Below are positions 36,953 to 46,328 of a DNA stretch of 64,000 nt, piece by piece. The notes beneath the pieces are model-generated. The model was not told the DNA's origin, did no database searches, and saw only the letters and a program-made list of their open reading frames with translations. A program made the translations under genes and the position numbers. Source of the DNA: Hyphomicrobiales bacterium (GTDB lineage Bacteria; Pseudomonadota; Alphaproteobacteria; Rhizobiales; Rhizobiaceae); assembly GCA_900472925.1 (NCBI GenBank), contig UCJU01000005.1, forward strand, positions 1 through 64,000, given 5' to 3'. How positions within the stretch are numbered: position 1 is the stretch's first letter; each line of letters opens with the position of its first letter.

Positions 36953-37755
36953 TGTTTTTCTCCAGTGGCTAGCGCGCGTCGGCGCGCGAGGAAGCGTTCG
37001 ACACATTCATTGAAAAGGTTTGGCGAGGTAACGTTGACGGCGTGCCCACCGTGATCAAGGAGACAAAGCTCCGCATTGGGAAGGTTATCACTGAGATGGA
37101 TCGCTCGCTCGTAGGGAACCAGCAGATCATCTCTGGTTGCGATCACCAGACATTGACTGATGATCTCTCCCAACCGCGCCTCAACGTTGAATTCTCGCAG
37201 CGCACCAATACGCCGGAGAACATTGACCGTGCCTTGAAAGCTCTCGATTGCATGCAACTCCTCTGCAGCAATCCGTTGAGCATTCTGTGCCATGTAGATG
37301 GCGGGATAGAGAAACAGCGGTTGCGCCTTGATAAAGGCTGCCACACCAGATTTCTGAAGGAGCTCGATCCGGACGTCGAAACACCGACCAGAATGTGGAT
37401 CAGCTTTTGCCCAGGCATTGACGAGGATGAGGCTATCAATGAGGCCGGGAAACCGAAGTGCAATGTCCAGACCAACCAGTCCACCCAGGGCGTGGCCCAT
37501 GAAGCTGAAGGAGCTCAGCGACAATGTCTCTGCAATCTCCAGAACATCGCTGCCCATCTCGGTGATCGAATAGTTATCCGGTATGTCGCCAGATGACCGA
37601 TTGGTGCCGAAATGGTCGTAGACGACCACTCGGAACCTTTCATTCAAGAAATCTAACTGAGGCCCCCAGTATGAACCACTGCCGCCAAGACCCGACGACA
37701 GGATGATCGTCGGGGCATCCGGTTCGCGCAGACCATGGACATCGAAATGAACCAT
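36949..37755 (-). CDS. rutD: RutD, alpha/beta-hydrolase-fold protein of uracil degradation
   Basis: A 268-residue alpha/beta hydrolase. [19 protein letters not shown] and [14 protein letters not shown] are typical RutD segments, and the C-terminal His is in [11 protein letters not shown]. At the nucleophile elbow the sequence is [10 protein letters not shown], that is Ala where other hydrolases have Ser. As far as I recall this is also so in E. coli RutD (GHALGALVG), so it is probably a family trait rather than damage. RutD is thought to speed aminoacrylate breakdown. The ATG at 37755 lies four bases after the rutC stop. Confidence 0.88.
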   Translation of the reverse strand: MVHFDVHGLREPDAPTIILSSGLGGSGSYWGPQLDFLNERFRVVVYDHFGTNRSSGDIPDNYSITEMGSDVLEIAETLSLSSFSFMGHALGGLVGLDIALRFPGLIDSLILVNAWAKADPHSGRCFDVRIELLQKSGVAAFIKAQPLFLYPAIYMAQNAQRIAAEELHAIESFQGTVNVLRRIGALREFNVEARLGEIISQCLVIATRDDLLVPYERAIHLSDNLPNAELCLLDHGGHAVNVTSPNLFNECVERFLARRRALATGEKQ

Positions 37756-37759
37756 GACG

Positions 37760-38146
37760 CTATTTCCCGATATGGGCGACGGAAGCAATCTCGATCAGGG
37801 CTTCTGGCTTAACAAGGCCGCACTGGACGCAGTATCGTGCAGGCTTGTCACCCGGGAAGTACTCCGCATAGACGCTGTTGACGGCCTGATAGTTCGCCCA
37901 GTCCGTGATGAAGATGTGGTTCATCGTCACGTCCTCCATCGAGCCGCCGGCAGCCTCGATAACAGACTTGATACTTTCCAGTACGTGGCGTGTCTGTGCA
38001 CCAGCATCCCCGACGTGCACTACGTCGTTGTTTCGGTCGAATGGAAGCGTACCCGATACGTAAACGACGCCGTCGGCGAGCGTGCCAGGAGAAAAAGGCG
38101 CGATCGGTGTATGTGTCTTGTCCGGTACAATTGTGATTTTTGGCAT
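37760..38146 (-). CDS. rutC: RutC, RidA-family 3-aminoacrylate deaminase
   Basis: A 128-residue RidA/YjgF-fold protein: [39 protein letters not shown] and the family-ending [14 protein letters not shown]. It catalyses deamination of aminoacrylate to malonic semialdehyde. It sits in the operon between rutB (23-base gap) and rutD. Confidence 0.92.
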   Translation of the reverse strand: MPKITIVPDKTHTPIAPFSPGTLADGVVYVSGTLPFDRNNDVVHVGDAGAQTRHVLESIKSVIEAAGGSMEDVTMNHIFITDWANYQAVNSVYAEYFPGDKPARYCVQCGLVKPEALIEIASVAHIGK

Positions 38147-38169
38147 CGTTCAATCCTCTCGGGAATCGG

Positions 38170-38910
38170 TCACCCTTCCGCCGGCGGAGCCTGGGAAATG
38201 ACGGCGCAGAAGTCGTTGGTGGAAGCAACCCAGCCGAAAAATTTCTCGACGTTGTAAACACTCGCCTGCTGGATGAAGTCGGGGCCTAAATGATGTGTCG
38301 CGTCCTCGAGCATCACGCCGAAATATTCGAGATGGAAGGCATCGCGCAGCGAGCTTTCGACGCAGACATTGGTCGCAATACCGACAAAGACGAGATTGCG
38401 GATGCCACGGGCGCGAAGCACGCTGTCCATGTTGGTGTTGAAGAAGCCGGAATAGCGCGTCTTCGGTACCACGATGTCGCCGGGCTTCGGCTGCAGCTCG
38501 TCGACGATCGCATAGTCCCACGTCCCTTTGGCGAGAAGCTGGCCTTGCAGTTCGGGATGCGCGCGCATGTGCTTGAGCGCATTGGACTTGTGCCAGTTCG
38601 GAGAGCCTGGGCCTCCGGCTTCGACATAGTCGTTGTCCCATCCGTTTTGAAAATACACGACGAGAACCCCAGCCGCGCGCGCAGCGTCCAGCGTCTTCTT
38701 GATGTTTCCAATAGTAGATTTTGCGCCGGAAATATCGAACCCGGCCAAATCAACATACCCGCCTTCGGTCGAGTATCCGTTTTGCATGTCGACCACAACC
38801 ACGGCCGTCTCGCTCGATTTCAGGGAGAGCTGCTCGGGGCGCGCAGGAAGCGTCACGCTTCTCGTCAGGTCTGGGCGCGGCCGATAACCCGCAGTGACCG
38901 TTTCCGTCAT
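38170..38910 (-). CDS. rutB: RutB, ureidoacrylate amidohydrolase
   Basis: A 246-residue isochorismatase-fold hydrolase. The catalytic triad is visible as Asp in [16 protein letters not shown], Lys in [15 protein letters not shown] and Cys in [18 protein letters not shown]. It hydrolyses ureidoacrylate (peroxy form) released by RutA to aminoacrylate and carbamate. The start at 38910 overlaps the rutA stop as ATGA. Confidence 0.93.
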   Translation of the reverse strand: MTETVTAGYRPRPDLTRSVTLPARPEQLSLKSSETAVVVVDMQNGYSTEGGYVDLAGFDISGAKSTIGNIKKTLDAARAAGVLVVYFQNGWDNDYVEAGGPGSPNWHKSNALKHMRAHPELQGQLLAKGTWDYAIVDELQPKPGDIVVPKTRYSGFFNTNMDSVLRARGIRNLVFVGIATNVCVESSLRDAFHLEYFGVMLEDATHHLGPDFIQQASVYNVEKFFGWVASTNDFCAVISQAPPAEG

Positions 38911-39998
38911 TCGGCAGCCTCCGCAAACTGTTTGACATGCTGACGGCATTTCATCAGAGGCTGGATTCTTGTGCCGAAATTCTCAACACCGTTGACGAAA
39001 TCGTCGAAGGTCAGCAGGACGCCACCGGTCCCAGGGACCGTTGGGACTTGGTCAAGCATTGCGGCTACCGTTTCGAATGAACCGACGAGCGTTCCCATGT
39101 TGATGTTGACGGCGGAGACCGGGTCGGCCATCTGGCGTACGTTGGTGTCGGTACCAGACTTGGTGTCGGCGGCGCCCTGAACACCGAGCCAGGCGATTGC
39201 CTCCTGATCCGCACCTTCCTTGTAGCTTTCCCACTTGGCGCGGGCGAGTTCGTCGGTCTCGTCGGCGATCACCATGAAAAGGACGAAAGACGACACATTG
39301 CGGCCCGTCTTTTCCGTCGCTGCAATCAAGCGCTCAGCGGCGGGAGCAAAAGCTGTCGGCGTGTTCACGCCGACGCCAAAGCAGAAATTGTAGTCGGCAT
39401 ACTCGGCGGAGAACTGCATGCCAGCGTTGGAGGAGCCGGCGCAGATGATTTTCATATCGGCCTGCGGACGCGGCGAGAGCTTGCAATCATCCATCTGGAA
39501 GAATTCGCCCTTGAGGTCGGACGTACCCTTTTCCCAGAGTTCGCGCAGCACAGTCGCGTATTCGCCGAGATAATCATAGCGCTTGGAAAAATACTCATCA
39601 CCGGGCCACAGGCCCATCTGGGAGTACTCAGGACGCTGCCAGCCGGTCACCAGGTTGAGGCCGAAGCGGCCATTGGAGATCGAATCAATCGTCGACGCCA
39701 TGCGGGCAACAATTGCCGGCGGCATAACCAGCGTCGCGGCGGTGGCGAAAAGCTTGATCTTCGTCGTGACCGCAGCAAGCCCGGACATCAAAGTAAACGA
39801 CTCCAGGTTGTGATCCCAAAACTCAGTTTTCCCGCCGAAACCACGCAGCTTGATCATCGAAAGCACGAAGTCGAGGCCGTATTTTTCAGCCTTGAGGGTG
39901 ATTTCCTTGTTCAGCTCAAACGATGGTTTGTACTGGGGAGCGTTTTCCGAAATCAGCCAACCGTTGTTGCCGATGGGGATAAAAATTCCAATTTCCAT
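38907..39998 (-). CDS. rutA: RutA, pyrimidine monooxygenase
   Basis: A 363-residue class C flavin-dependent (luciferase-like) monooxygenase that opens the uracil ring between N3 and C4 using FMNH2 and O2. RutA-specific stretches are [37 protein letters not shown] and [20 protein letters not shown]. It is the first gene of rutABCDEF, all tightly coupled. The frame extends upstream to 40118, but the region before 39998 is operator and promoter DNA and MEIGIFIP is the family start. No rutG permease or rutR regulator is in the window. Confidence 0.94.
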   Translation of the reverse strand: MEIGIFIPIGNNGWLISENAPQYKPSFELNKEITLKAEKYGLDFVLSMIKLRGFGGKTEFWDHNLESFTLMSGLAAVTTKIKLFATAATLVMPPAIVARMASTIDSISNGRFGLNLVTGWQRPEYSQMGLWPGDEYFSKRYDYLGEYATVLRELWEKGTSDLKGEFFQMDDCKLSPRPQADMKIICAGSSNAGMQFSAEYADYNFCFGVGVNTPTAFAPAAERLIAATEKTGRNVSSFVLFMVIADETDELARAKWESYKEGADQEAIAWLGVQGAADTKSGTDTNVRQMADPVSAVNINMGTLVGSFETVAAMLDQVPTVPGTGGVLLTFDDFVNGVENFGTRIQPLMKCRQHVKQFAEAAE

Positions 39999-40084
39999 TG
40001 CGATTTTCCGTCTCTTGGAGGTTTTTCGGGGCCCATTTCGATCGGACCGTCTCATTTGAACTGCCGTCGCAGCGCTAACGGCAC

Positions 40085-40132
40085 CAACAAAAGTGGCATT
40101 TACAACTTTTGTTGTCAATATAATATTTGTTG
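40085..40132. promoter_or_regulatory. Triple operator between rutA and the HTH-PfkB gene
   Basis: Three 12-bp units start at 40085 (CAACAAAAGTGG), 40103 (CAACTTTTGTTG, perfect CAAC-N4-GTTG) and 40121 (TAATATTTGTTG), each exactly 18 bases apart. A further copy, CAACACTTGCTG, is at 40156-40167, 35 bases on. A TTGACA on the minus strand (40118-40113) overlaps the perfect site and may be the rutA -35 box, though its -10 is not clear. Confidence 0.6.
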
Positions 40133-40224
40133 GTTAAACTTTGCTCGAAGATCAACAACACTTGCTGATCTTTTAACCGACGTTGTATGGTGGGCCGACG
40201 CGACTAAGTCTTAGGAATCTTAGA

Positions 40225-41322
40225 ATGGAAATGCTCACTGAAATGGAGAAGGCGGTTTTAGATCGCCTTGCAGACAACCCGTTTGCTGCGCAGCAGGAGG
40301 TCGCCGAGTCATTGGGCATACCGCGCCCGACACTTGCGATGCACATCACTCAGCTCACCCGGAAGGGGTATCTGCTCGGAAGGGCTTATGTGCTTTCAAA
40401 AAAGGACAGGCTGGTGTGCATCGGTGGCTCAACAATCGATACTGTGCTGCTCTCTGACCAAGCAATTACATTCAAAACATCGAACCCGGTAACCACCATC
40501 CATAACTTTGGGGGAGTGGCTCGAAACGTCGCCGAGAACGCGGCAAGGCTTGGCGTGGACGTTGCCTTGATCTCCCTGGTGGGGGATGACGAAAATGGGC
40601 GCTCACTGATTGCGCACCTCAAAGGGCTTGGTGTCGACACCAGCGGCGTTTCAGTTCGCTCTGATCTGCGAACGGCGACTTACACTTCTGTGGTCACCGG
40701 AAGTGAAGCCGTGGTCGGATTTTCGGACATGGAAATCTTCGACAAGCTTCCGTCCGAATTCCTTGATCGCCTTGTCCAGCACTTTATCTCGGCAACATGG
40801 GTCTTCGCCGATTGCAATCTTCCAGCATCGGTTCTGTTTGCATTGCTCCAACGCAAGAAAGGCGCCAGATTCAAACTGGCGCTGGACGCGGTCTCGACTG
40901 CAAAAGCTGTGCGCTTGCCTCAAAACCTCGAAAATGTTGATGCCCTGTTTTTACGCGAGGAAGAAGCGCGGTCGTATATTCACCAGGAGCTCGATCCGAC
41001 CAAGCTCACACGCGAACTGGCACATAGGGGCGCAAAGAATGTCGCAGTCATTTCCCGCGACTTCAGTGTCGCGGTTTCGACGCCGCAAGGAGAGACAAAC
41101 ATACCTGCGCCAAAGGCCAATATCCTCGACCCTGGTGGAGCTAACGACACGCTGGTGAGTACGGCACTTGCAAAGCTGCTATTGGGCGCAGATTTCGTTT
41201 CCGCCGTCAGACAGGGAACGATTGGCGCTGCGGTGACGAGCGAGGTGTTTGCACGCATACACCCCGCCCTATCGCCCCAGCTTCTTGAAGAGGCTGAGGA
41301 GCGCTTTGCAGCTGGCCTGTAG
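40225..41322 (+). CDS. HTH-PfkB protein: winged-helix DNA-binding domain fused to a pseudouridine-kinase-like domain
   Basis: A 365-residue protein. Residues 1-55 form a winged helix (MEKAVLDRLADNPFAAQQEV, then ESLGIPRPTLAMHITQLTRK). Residues 60-360 are a PfkB/ribokinase fold: CIGGSTIDTVLL, FGGVARNVAENAARLGVDVA and LDAVSTAKA, as in the PsuK/YeiI group. The C-terminal kinase signature reads DPGGANDTLVSTAL instead of the usual (D/N)xTGAGDxFxAG, so the anion-hole Gly before the catalytic Asp is Asn although the Asp is kept. It may be a weak kinase or mainly a ligand-sensing regulator. The start at 40225 has AGGA about eight bases upstream. It is divergent from rutA, with the operator repeats between them. 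Confidence 0.82.
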   Translation: MEMLTEMEKAVLDRLADNPFAAQQEVAESLGIPRPTLAMHITQLTRKGYLLGRAYVLSKKDRLVCIGGSTIDTVLLSDQAITFKTSNPVTTIHNFGGVARNVAENAARLGVDVALISLVGDDENGRSLIAHLKGLGVDTSGVSVRSDLRTATYTSVVTGSEAVVGFSDMEIFDKLPSEFLDRLVQHFISATWVFADCNLPASVLFALLQRKKGARFKLALDAVSTAKAVRLPQNLENVDALFLREEEARSYIHQELDPTKLTRELAHRGAKNVAVISRDFSVAVSTPQGETNIPAPKANILDPGGANDTLVSTALAKLLLGADFVSAVRQGTIGAAVTSEVFARIHPALSPQLLEEAEERFAAGL

Positions 41323-41386
41323 CAACATCAGTCGGGAAGCGCGAACGCTATCGCGGCGTCAGCAGGTTCCGGCGATGACAGAAACG

Positions 41387-42319
41387 TCAATTTGATGGTG
41401 GGCGACCGCCGAAGCTCGTGGTTGCACTCGAACCCGCCTGGATGGCCGCTCCGAGGGCAGCTTCGAGTGTTTGCATTTCGCTGAGCGCAGTCAGAAAACC
41501 GGCAAGAAACGCATCACCTGCCCCCGTCGTATCCACGACCTCGACCTTGGGCGCCGCGACATGCAACAGGACTTCGCCGTCGACGCACGCTTCCGCGCCC
41601 AGTTCGCCCCGCTTTATGACGACGAGAGGGTAATGACAGTTGAGAATGCGGCGCTGGACATCTGGCTGCTCGCTGCCCGCGAGGACCCTCGCTTCGTCAT
41701 TATTTGGGAAGCAGATTGAGGCATCCTTTGTCCATTCAAAGAACTCTGCACAGTTGTCTTCCGCGAGGAACCCTGCCGAGCCGGGATCGACGGTAATCAA
41801 AATCCCCCTCTCTTTTGCACGTGCAATAATGTCGGAAACGGCAGCGCGGGTCCGCGTCGAGAAAAACGAGTAGCCGGAAAGGTGAAGAATGGCGACACCT
41901 TCAAGGAGAGAGTCGGGCAAGTCTCCAACATCAAGATTTTGATTTGCCGCACGGTCGGTTAGGAAACTGCGCTGGCCGTCTGGATCCACCAAAGTGACCA
42001 GAACCCCTGTATCTGCTGTCTCATCGGCAGCCAGGAACGGCGTGACACCATAACTTACGAACGTCGCCTGGTGCGACGTCACATCGTTCAGTCCGACCTT
42101 CGCCACAAAGGTCACCTCTCCTCCGAAATGTGCCACCCAGGCGGCCTGATTGGCCGCTGACCCTCCGGCATGCGTTTCGATACGCGCTTGGCGATCTGAT
42201 CCAAGCACGATCGGGCCGGTCGGCTTGACGATGACGTCAAGCATGACGTCTCCAATCATGAGGATGCGGGGTTGCCCGTTGATTTTGGCCCACACGGCCG
42301 CGTCGACGATGTCATTCAT
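41387..42319 (-). CDS. PfkB-family carbohydrate/nucleoside kinase
   Basis: A 310-residue ribokinase-like enzyme with the full C-terminal signature DTTGAGDAFLAGFLTAL and the N-terminal substrate motif THAGGSAANQAAWVAHFGG. Other segments are LTDRAANQNLDV and CFPNNDEARVLAG. It would phosphorylate a sugar or nucleoside. In this setting pseudouridine (giving the PsuG substrate) or ribose is likely. It is convergent with the HTH-PfkB gene and divergent from the BMP transporter. AGGAGA stands seven bases before the ATG at 42319; the frame extends to 42427. Confidence 0.85.
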   Translation of the reverse strand: MNDIVDAAVWAKINGQPRILMIGDVMLDVIVKPTGPIVLGSDRQARIETHAGGSAANQAAWVAHFGGEVTFVAKVGLNDVTSHQATFVSYGVTPFLAADETADTGVLVTLVDPDGQRSFLTDRAANQNLDVGDLPDSLLEGVAILHLSGYSFFSTRTRAAVSDIIARAKERGILITVDPGSAGFLAEDNCAEFFEWTKDASICFPNNDEARVLAGSEQPDVQRRILNCHYPLVVIKRGELGAEACVDGEVLLHVAAPKVEVVDTTGAGDAFLAGFLTALSEMQTLEAALGAAIQAGSSATTSFGGRPPSN

Positions 42320-42421
42320 TCTGCTCTCCTGACGCGCCTCTTGCTCGAGAGACGAAAAATTGTCCGGGCGCCTTCTCGCAGCGCCGAAAAGGCAACTATA
42401 AGCCTGCCTGCACAATTTTCG

Positions 42422-42451
42422 CAACATTTATTATGTTGACAACACTTGTTG
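42422..42451. promoter_or_regulatory. Operator pair between the PfkB kinase and the BMP transporter genes
   Basis: CAACATTTATTA (42422-42433) and CAACACTTGTTG (42440-42451) start 18 bases apart, as at the two other promoters of the locus. They overlap a TTGACA box (42436-42441), which with TAGTCT at 42460-42465 (18-base spacer) may be the transporter promoter. A repressor here would block both divergent genes. Confidence 0.6.
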
Positions 42452-42653
42452 GGGGACCGTAGTCTATATTCAACGAGCGGCACAAAGCCGCCTTGGGAAC
42501 ATACCCGTCCGAGAATGCAGCCGCTCGATTGCCGGGAGCAACGACGGAAAACGGACAGGTCTGATGTCAGCACGGTCAAGCGTACCACCCACAGTTCTCA
42601 AGGGCGCGGGCGCGGCCGGTGTTCGTGAATGGGTTTAAAAAAGGGAGAAGTGC

Positions 42654-43643
42654 ATGATCAAGATCCTCACCGCAGCCATGCTCGCCGCTGCTTCGACCGC
42701 GGCATACGCAGCTGATATTCAACCGGCCGTCGTCTACGGCACGGGTGGAAAATTTGACAAGTCCTTTAACGAAGCGGCTTTCAACGGAGCCGAAAAATTC
42801 AAGAAGGATACCGGCATCGCGTATCGCGAATTCGAGCCGACTGGGGATGCTCAGGGAGAGCAAGCCCTCAGAAAGTTTGCGAGCCGCGGTTTCAATCCCG
42901 TTGTCGCGGTCTCTTTTGCATGGACGTCTGCGCTCGAAAAAGTCGCCGATGAATATCCAAAGACGAACTTTGTCATTGTCGACGCTGTGGTCAACAAGCC
43001 CAATGTACGATCAGTCATCTTCAAAGAAGAAGAAGGGTCCTACCTTGTCGGCATTCTTGCAGGCCTCGCCACGACCAGCGGCAAGGTAGGCTTTGTTGGT
43101 GGCATGGACATCCCGCTGATCCGCAAATTTGGATGCGGATATGAACAGGGTGCCCGGTCGGTGAAAGCTGACGTCCAGGTTCTTCAAAACATGACGGGAA
43201 CAACTGGTACCGCATGGAATGATCCTGTACGTGGTGGCGAATTGGCGAAGAACCAGATCGACCAGGGCGTCGATGTCATTTACGCCGCGGCTGGCGCCAC
43301 CGGGATAGGCGTGCTCCAAACCGCGGCGGATAACAAGAAGCTGTCAATCGGCGTGGATTCCAATCAGAACGGCTTGCATCCCGGACTGGTCCTCTCGTCC
43401 ATGGTCAAGCGGATCGATCTAGCCGTCTACAATGCTTACAGCGACGCCAAGAACGACAAGTTTTCGGGTGGCATTCAGGCTTTGGGCGTAAGCGATGATG
43501 GCGTAGCGGCTGCGATAGACGACAACAATAAGTCGCTGATCACGCCTACGATGCAATCCGCCCTCGACAAGGCCAAGGCTGACATCATCTCGGGAACCGT
43601 CAAGGTTCACGATTACACCACTGACAGTTCCTGCCCTCGTTAA
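42654..43643 (+). CDS. BMP-family nucleoside ABC transporter substrate-binding protein
   Basis: A 329-residue periplasmic receptor of the basic membrane protein (BMP/PnrA/Med) family, which binds purine or pyrimidine nucleosides. Signal peptide ILTAAMLAAASTAAYAAD. Family motifs are GGKFDKSFNEAAFNGAEKF, KEEEGSYLVGILAGLAT, GFVGGMDIPLIRKFGCGYEQ and DVIYAAAGATGIGVLQTAAD. It has no lipobox and so should be free in the periplasm. GGGAG precedes the ATG, and a leader of about 190 bases carries the operator pair. Pseudouridine or uridine as ligand is inference from the neighbours. Confidence 0.9.
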   Translation: MIKILTAAMLAAASTAAYAADIQPAVVYGTGGKFDKSFNEAAFNGAEKFKKDTGIAYREFEPTGDAQGEQALRKFASRGFNPVVAVSFAWTSALEKVADEYPKTNFVIVDAVVNKPNVRSVIFKEEEGSYLVGILAGLATTSGKVGFVGGMDIPLIRKFGCGYEQGARSVKADVQVLQNMTGTTGTAWNDPVRGGELAKNQIDQGVDVIYAAAGATGIGVLQTAADNKKLSIGVDSNQNGLHPGLVLSSMVKRIDLAVYNAYSDAKNDKFSGGIQALGVSDDGVAAAIDDNNKSLITPTMQSALDKAKADIISGTVKVHDYTTDSSCPR

Positions 43644-43654
43644 TTTCGCAATTC

Positions 43655-43683
43655 GGCGCACGGTCCCATCAGGGTCGTGCGCC
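43655..43683 (+). terminator. Intercistronic hairpin after the BMP receptor gene
   Basis: GGCGCACG (43655-43662) pairs with CGTGCGCC (43676-43683), with an inner CCC/GGG pair. It lies between the receptor gene and the ATPase gene. Such stems commonly raise receptor expression above that of the membrane subunits by partial termination and 3' protection. Confidence 0.55.
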
Positions 43684-43702
43684 ATTGCGTTTGGAGCCGA
43701 TC

Positions 43703-45208
43703 ATGAAAGACAAGCCAGCAATTGAACTCGTTGGCATCGACAAGAAATTCGGTGCTGTGCATGCAAACAAGAACATCAACCTCGCTGTCTCTAAAGGGTC
43801 CATTCACGGGGTCATTGGCGAAAATGGCGCGGGCAAATCGACTTTGATGTCGATCCTTTACGGGTTCTACCAGGCGGATGCCGGTCAAATCCGTATCAAT
43901 GGCGAGCCGATCGTCATACGCGACAGCCAGACAGCGATATCTGCGGGCATCGGGATGGTGCACCAGCACTTTATGTTGGTTGACAATTTCACTGTGCTCG
44001 AAAATGTCATCCTTGGAGCAGAAGGCGGTGCAGTTCTGGCGAAAGGTGTTTCCGCCGCAAGGGTTGAACTGAAACGTCTTGAGCAGGAGTATGGCTTGGA
44101 TGTCGACCCTGATGCCGTCATCGAAGAATTGCCGGTCGGATTGCAGCAGCGCGTCGAGATCCTGAAAGCCATGTATCGTGGCGCCGAGATCCTGATCCTC
44201 GACGAGCCCACGGGTGTTCTGACACCCGCCGAAGCCGACCACCTCTTCCGTATTCTCAAGGTGCTTCGTGACCAGGGCAAGACGGTCATTCTGATAACGC
44301 ACAAGCTGCGCGAGATCATGGCCATCACCGATACAGTTTCGGTAATGCGCCGGGGCGAGGTCGTTGCCACACGTAAGACTTCGGAGACGACCGTCGAAGA
44401 ACTGGCAGAACTCATGGTCGGTCGCCGCGTCCTTCTCCGCGTCGAGAAGGGTGTCGCAACCCCAGGGACCGTCATCCTTTCAGTTAGAAACCTGACGGTT
44501 AAGGACGATCGTGCCGTGACCATGGTCGACAACGTATCGTTCGACGTGCGCGCAGGTGAGATCGTCGGAATAGCGGGTGTCGCTGGTAATGGTCAATCTG
44601 AGCTACTGGAAGCAATCGCAGGGATCCGAAAGCCAACATCGGGTGAGATTTTATTCCAAGGCCGGCCGATCGACAGAGCCGACCCTGCTCAGCTTCGCGC
44701 GCTCGGCTTGGCACATATCCCCGAAGATCGTCATCACATGGGGCTCGTACTAAAATTCGAAGAGTATGAGAATGCTGTCCTTGGCTACCATCGGGCGTAC
44801 GGGAAGGGGCCACTCCTTGACCTTGACGCAATCCGTAGGGACGCGTTGGAGAAGATTGAAAAATACGACATCCGCCCGCCAAACCCACGCCTCAAAACAG
44901 CAAATTTCTCCGGTGGCAATCAGCAGAAAATCGTCGTCGCACGCGAAATTGAACGCGATCCAACTGCCCTGATCATCGGGCAACCCACCCGTGGCGTAGA
45001 TATCGGCGCTATCGAGTTCATCCACCGCCGGATCATCGAAGTGCGAGATTCGGGCAAAGCCATCCTGCTGGTCTCCGTCGAGCTTGACGAAATCCGCTCC
45101 CTATCCGACCGCGTTCTGGTCATGTTTGCTGGCCGCGTCGTCGGCGAGCAGATGCCGGACGCGAGTGAACAAACGCTAGGCCTTATGATGGCCGGCATTG
45201 CCGCATGA
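43703..45208 (+). CDS. Nucleoside ABC transporter ATP-binding protein
   Basis: A 501-residue double ATPase of the nucleoside (NupA/RnsB-like) type. Domain 1 has Walker A GENGAGKST, signature-like LPVGLQQRVEILKAMYRG and Walker B LILDEPTGVL. Domain 2 has GVAGNGQSE, FSGGNQQKIVVAREI and IIGQPTRGVDIGAIEFIH, the last being characteristic of this branch. The start at 43703 (MKDKPAIELVGI) has GGAG upstream. It powers the importer made with the two permeases that follow. Confidence 0.9.
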   Translation: MKDKPAIELVGIDKKFGAVHANKNINLAVSKGSIHGVIGENGAGKSTLMSILYGFYQADAGQIRINGEPIVIRDSQTAISAGIGMVHQHFMLVDNFTVLENVILGAEGGAVLAKGVSAARVELKRLEQEYGLDVDPDAVIEELPVGLQQRVEILKAMYRGAEILILDEPTGVLTPAEADHLFRILKVLRDQGKTVILITHKLREIMAITDTVSVMRRGEVVATRKTSETTVEELAELMVGRRVLLRVEKGVATPGTVILSVRNLTVKDDRAVTMVDNVSFDVRAGEIVGIAGVAGNGQSELLEAIAGIRKPTSGEILFQGRPIDRADPAQLRALGLAHIPEDRHHMGLVLKFEEYENAVLGYHRAYGKGPLLDLDAIRRDALEKIEKYDIRPPNPRLKTANFSGGNQQKIVVAREIERDPTALIIGQPTRGVDIGAIEFIHRRIIEVRDSGKAILLVSVELDEIRSLSDRVLVMFAGRVVGEQMPDASEQTLGLMMAGIAA

Positions 45209-45215
45209 GGCGATA

Positions 45216-46328
45216 ATGAGCACTTCCACAATTTCACTTCCACGATGGATAACATACGGCCTGATCCCGGCTCTCAACCTTGCGGCCGCGTTCTGCGTCT
45301 CGGGGTTCGTTGTCTGGCTCATCGGTGAAAGCCCAACGGCTGCACTTCGGCTCCTTATAGAGGGCTCCTTGGGAAGCGCAGAAGGCATTGGTTTCACGCT
45401 ATTCTACGCGACCAGCTTCATTTTCACGGGGCTTTCCGTCGCGGTTGCAATACACGCCGGACTTTTCAATATCGGATCGGAAGGTCAAGCCTATGTCGGC
45501 GGCCTGGGCTGCGCACTCGCGGCTCTGGCACTGGACCGTTACGTGCCATGGTATGTGACAATGCCGTTTGCCATTTTGAGCGCTGCGACATTCGGTGCGG
45601 CATGGGCGTTCATCCCTGCCGTCCTTCAGGCCAAGCGCGGCAGCCATATCGTCATCACAACGATCATGTTCAACTACATTGCCGCAGCGCTCATGGTGTA
45701 TCTCCTCGTCAATGTTCTTATCATGCCTGGGACAATGGCCGTCGAAACACGTACCTTTCTGGAGGGGGGGCGGCTGCCTAAGCTTGACTGGCTCATGGAA
45801 ATATTCGGCGCTTCGCTTGGGGCTGCCCCACTGAATGTTTCGTTTTTGATCGCCCTTCTGTCAGCCTTTCTTGTCTGGGTCTTGATCTGGCGATCGAAGC
45901 TTGGCTTCGAGATGCGCACCTTGGGGCTCAGTCCATCAGCTGCTGCTTACTCAGGGATTCGCCCTGCGAGAACAATCATAATTGCGATGTTGTTGTCGGG
46001 AGCTCTTGCCGGGATGATGGCATTGAACCCGGTGCTAGGTTCCTCTGCTCGCCTACAGGTCGAATTTGTTGCTGGCGCAGGGTTTGTCGGTATCGCAGTA
46101 TCGCTGATGGGCCGAAACCACCCCGTCGGCATCATTCTTGCCGCGACGTTGTTTGGCATTCTCTATCAAGGCGGCGACTGGCTATCGTTCGAGATGCCAG
46201 CGATCACGAGAGAAATGATCTTGGTCATCCAGGGGTTGGTGATCCTGTTTGCTGGCGCGCTCGAGTACATGTTCCGGCCAGCCATTACCAACCTCTACTT
46301 GCTGTTAAAAGTGAAGGGAGACCTTTGA
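45216..46328 (+). CDS. Nucleoside ABC transporter permease 1
   Basis: A 370-residue inner-membrane permease (BPD_transp_2, NupB/YufP type) with the long first-helix pair and family segments AIHAGLFNIGSEGQAYVGGL, KRGSHIVITTIMFNYIAAAL and the loop TLGLSPSAAAYSGI. The ATG at 45216 is eight bases after the ATPase stop. Its stop shares a base with the next gene's ATG. Confidence 0.9.
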   Translation: MSTSTISLPRWITYGLIPALNLAAAFCVSGFVVWLIGESPTAALRLLIEGSLGSAEGIGFTLFYATSFIFTGLSVAVAIHAGLFNIGSEGQAYVGGLGCALAALALDRYVPWYVTMPFAILSAATFGAAWAFIPAVLQAKRGSHIVITTIMFNYIAAALMVYLLVNVLIMPGTMAVETRTFLEGGRLPKLDWLMEIFGASLGAAPLNVSFLIALLSAFLVWVLIWRSKLGFEMRTLGLSPSAAAYSGIRPARTIIIAMLLSGALAGMMALNPVLGSSARLQVEFVAGAGFVGIAVSLMGRNHPVGIILAATLFGILYQGGDWLSFEMPAITREMILVIQGLVILFAGALEYMFRPAITNLYLLLKVKGDL

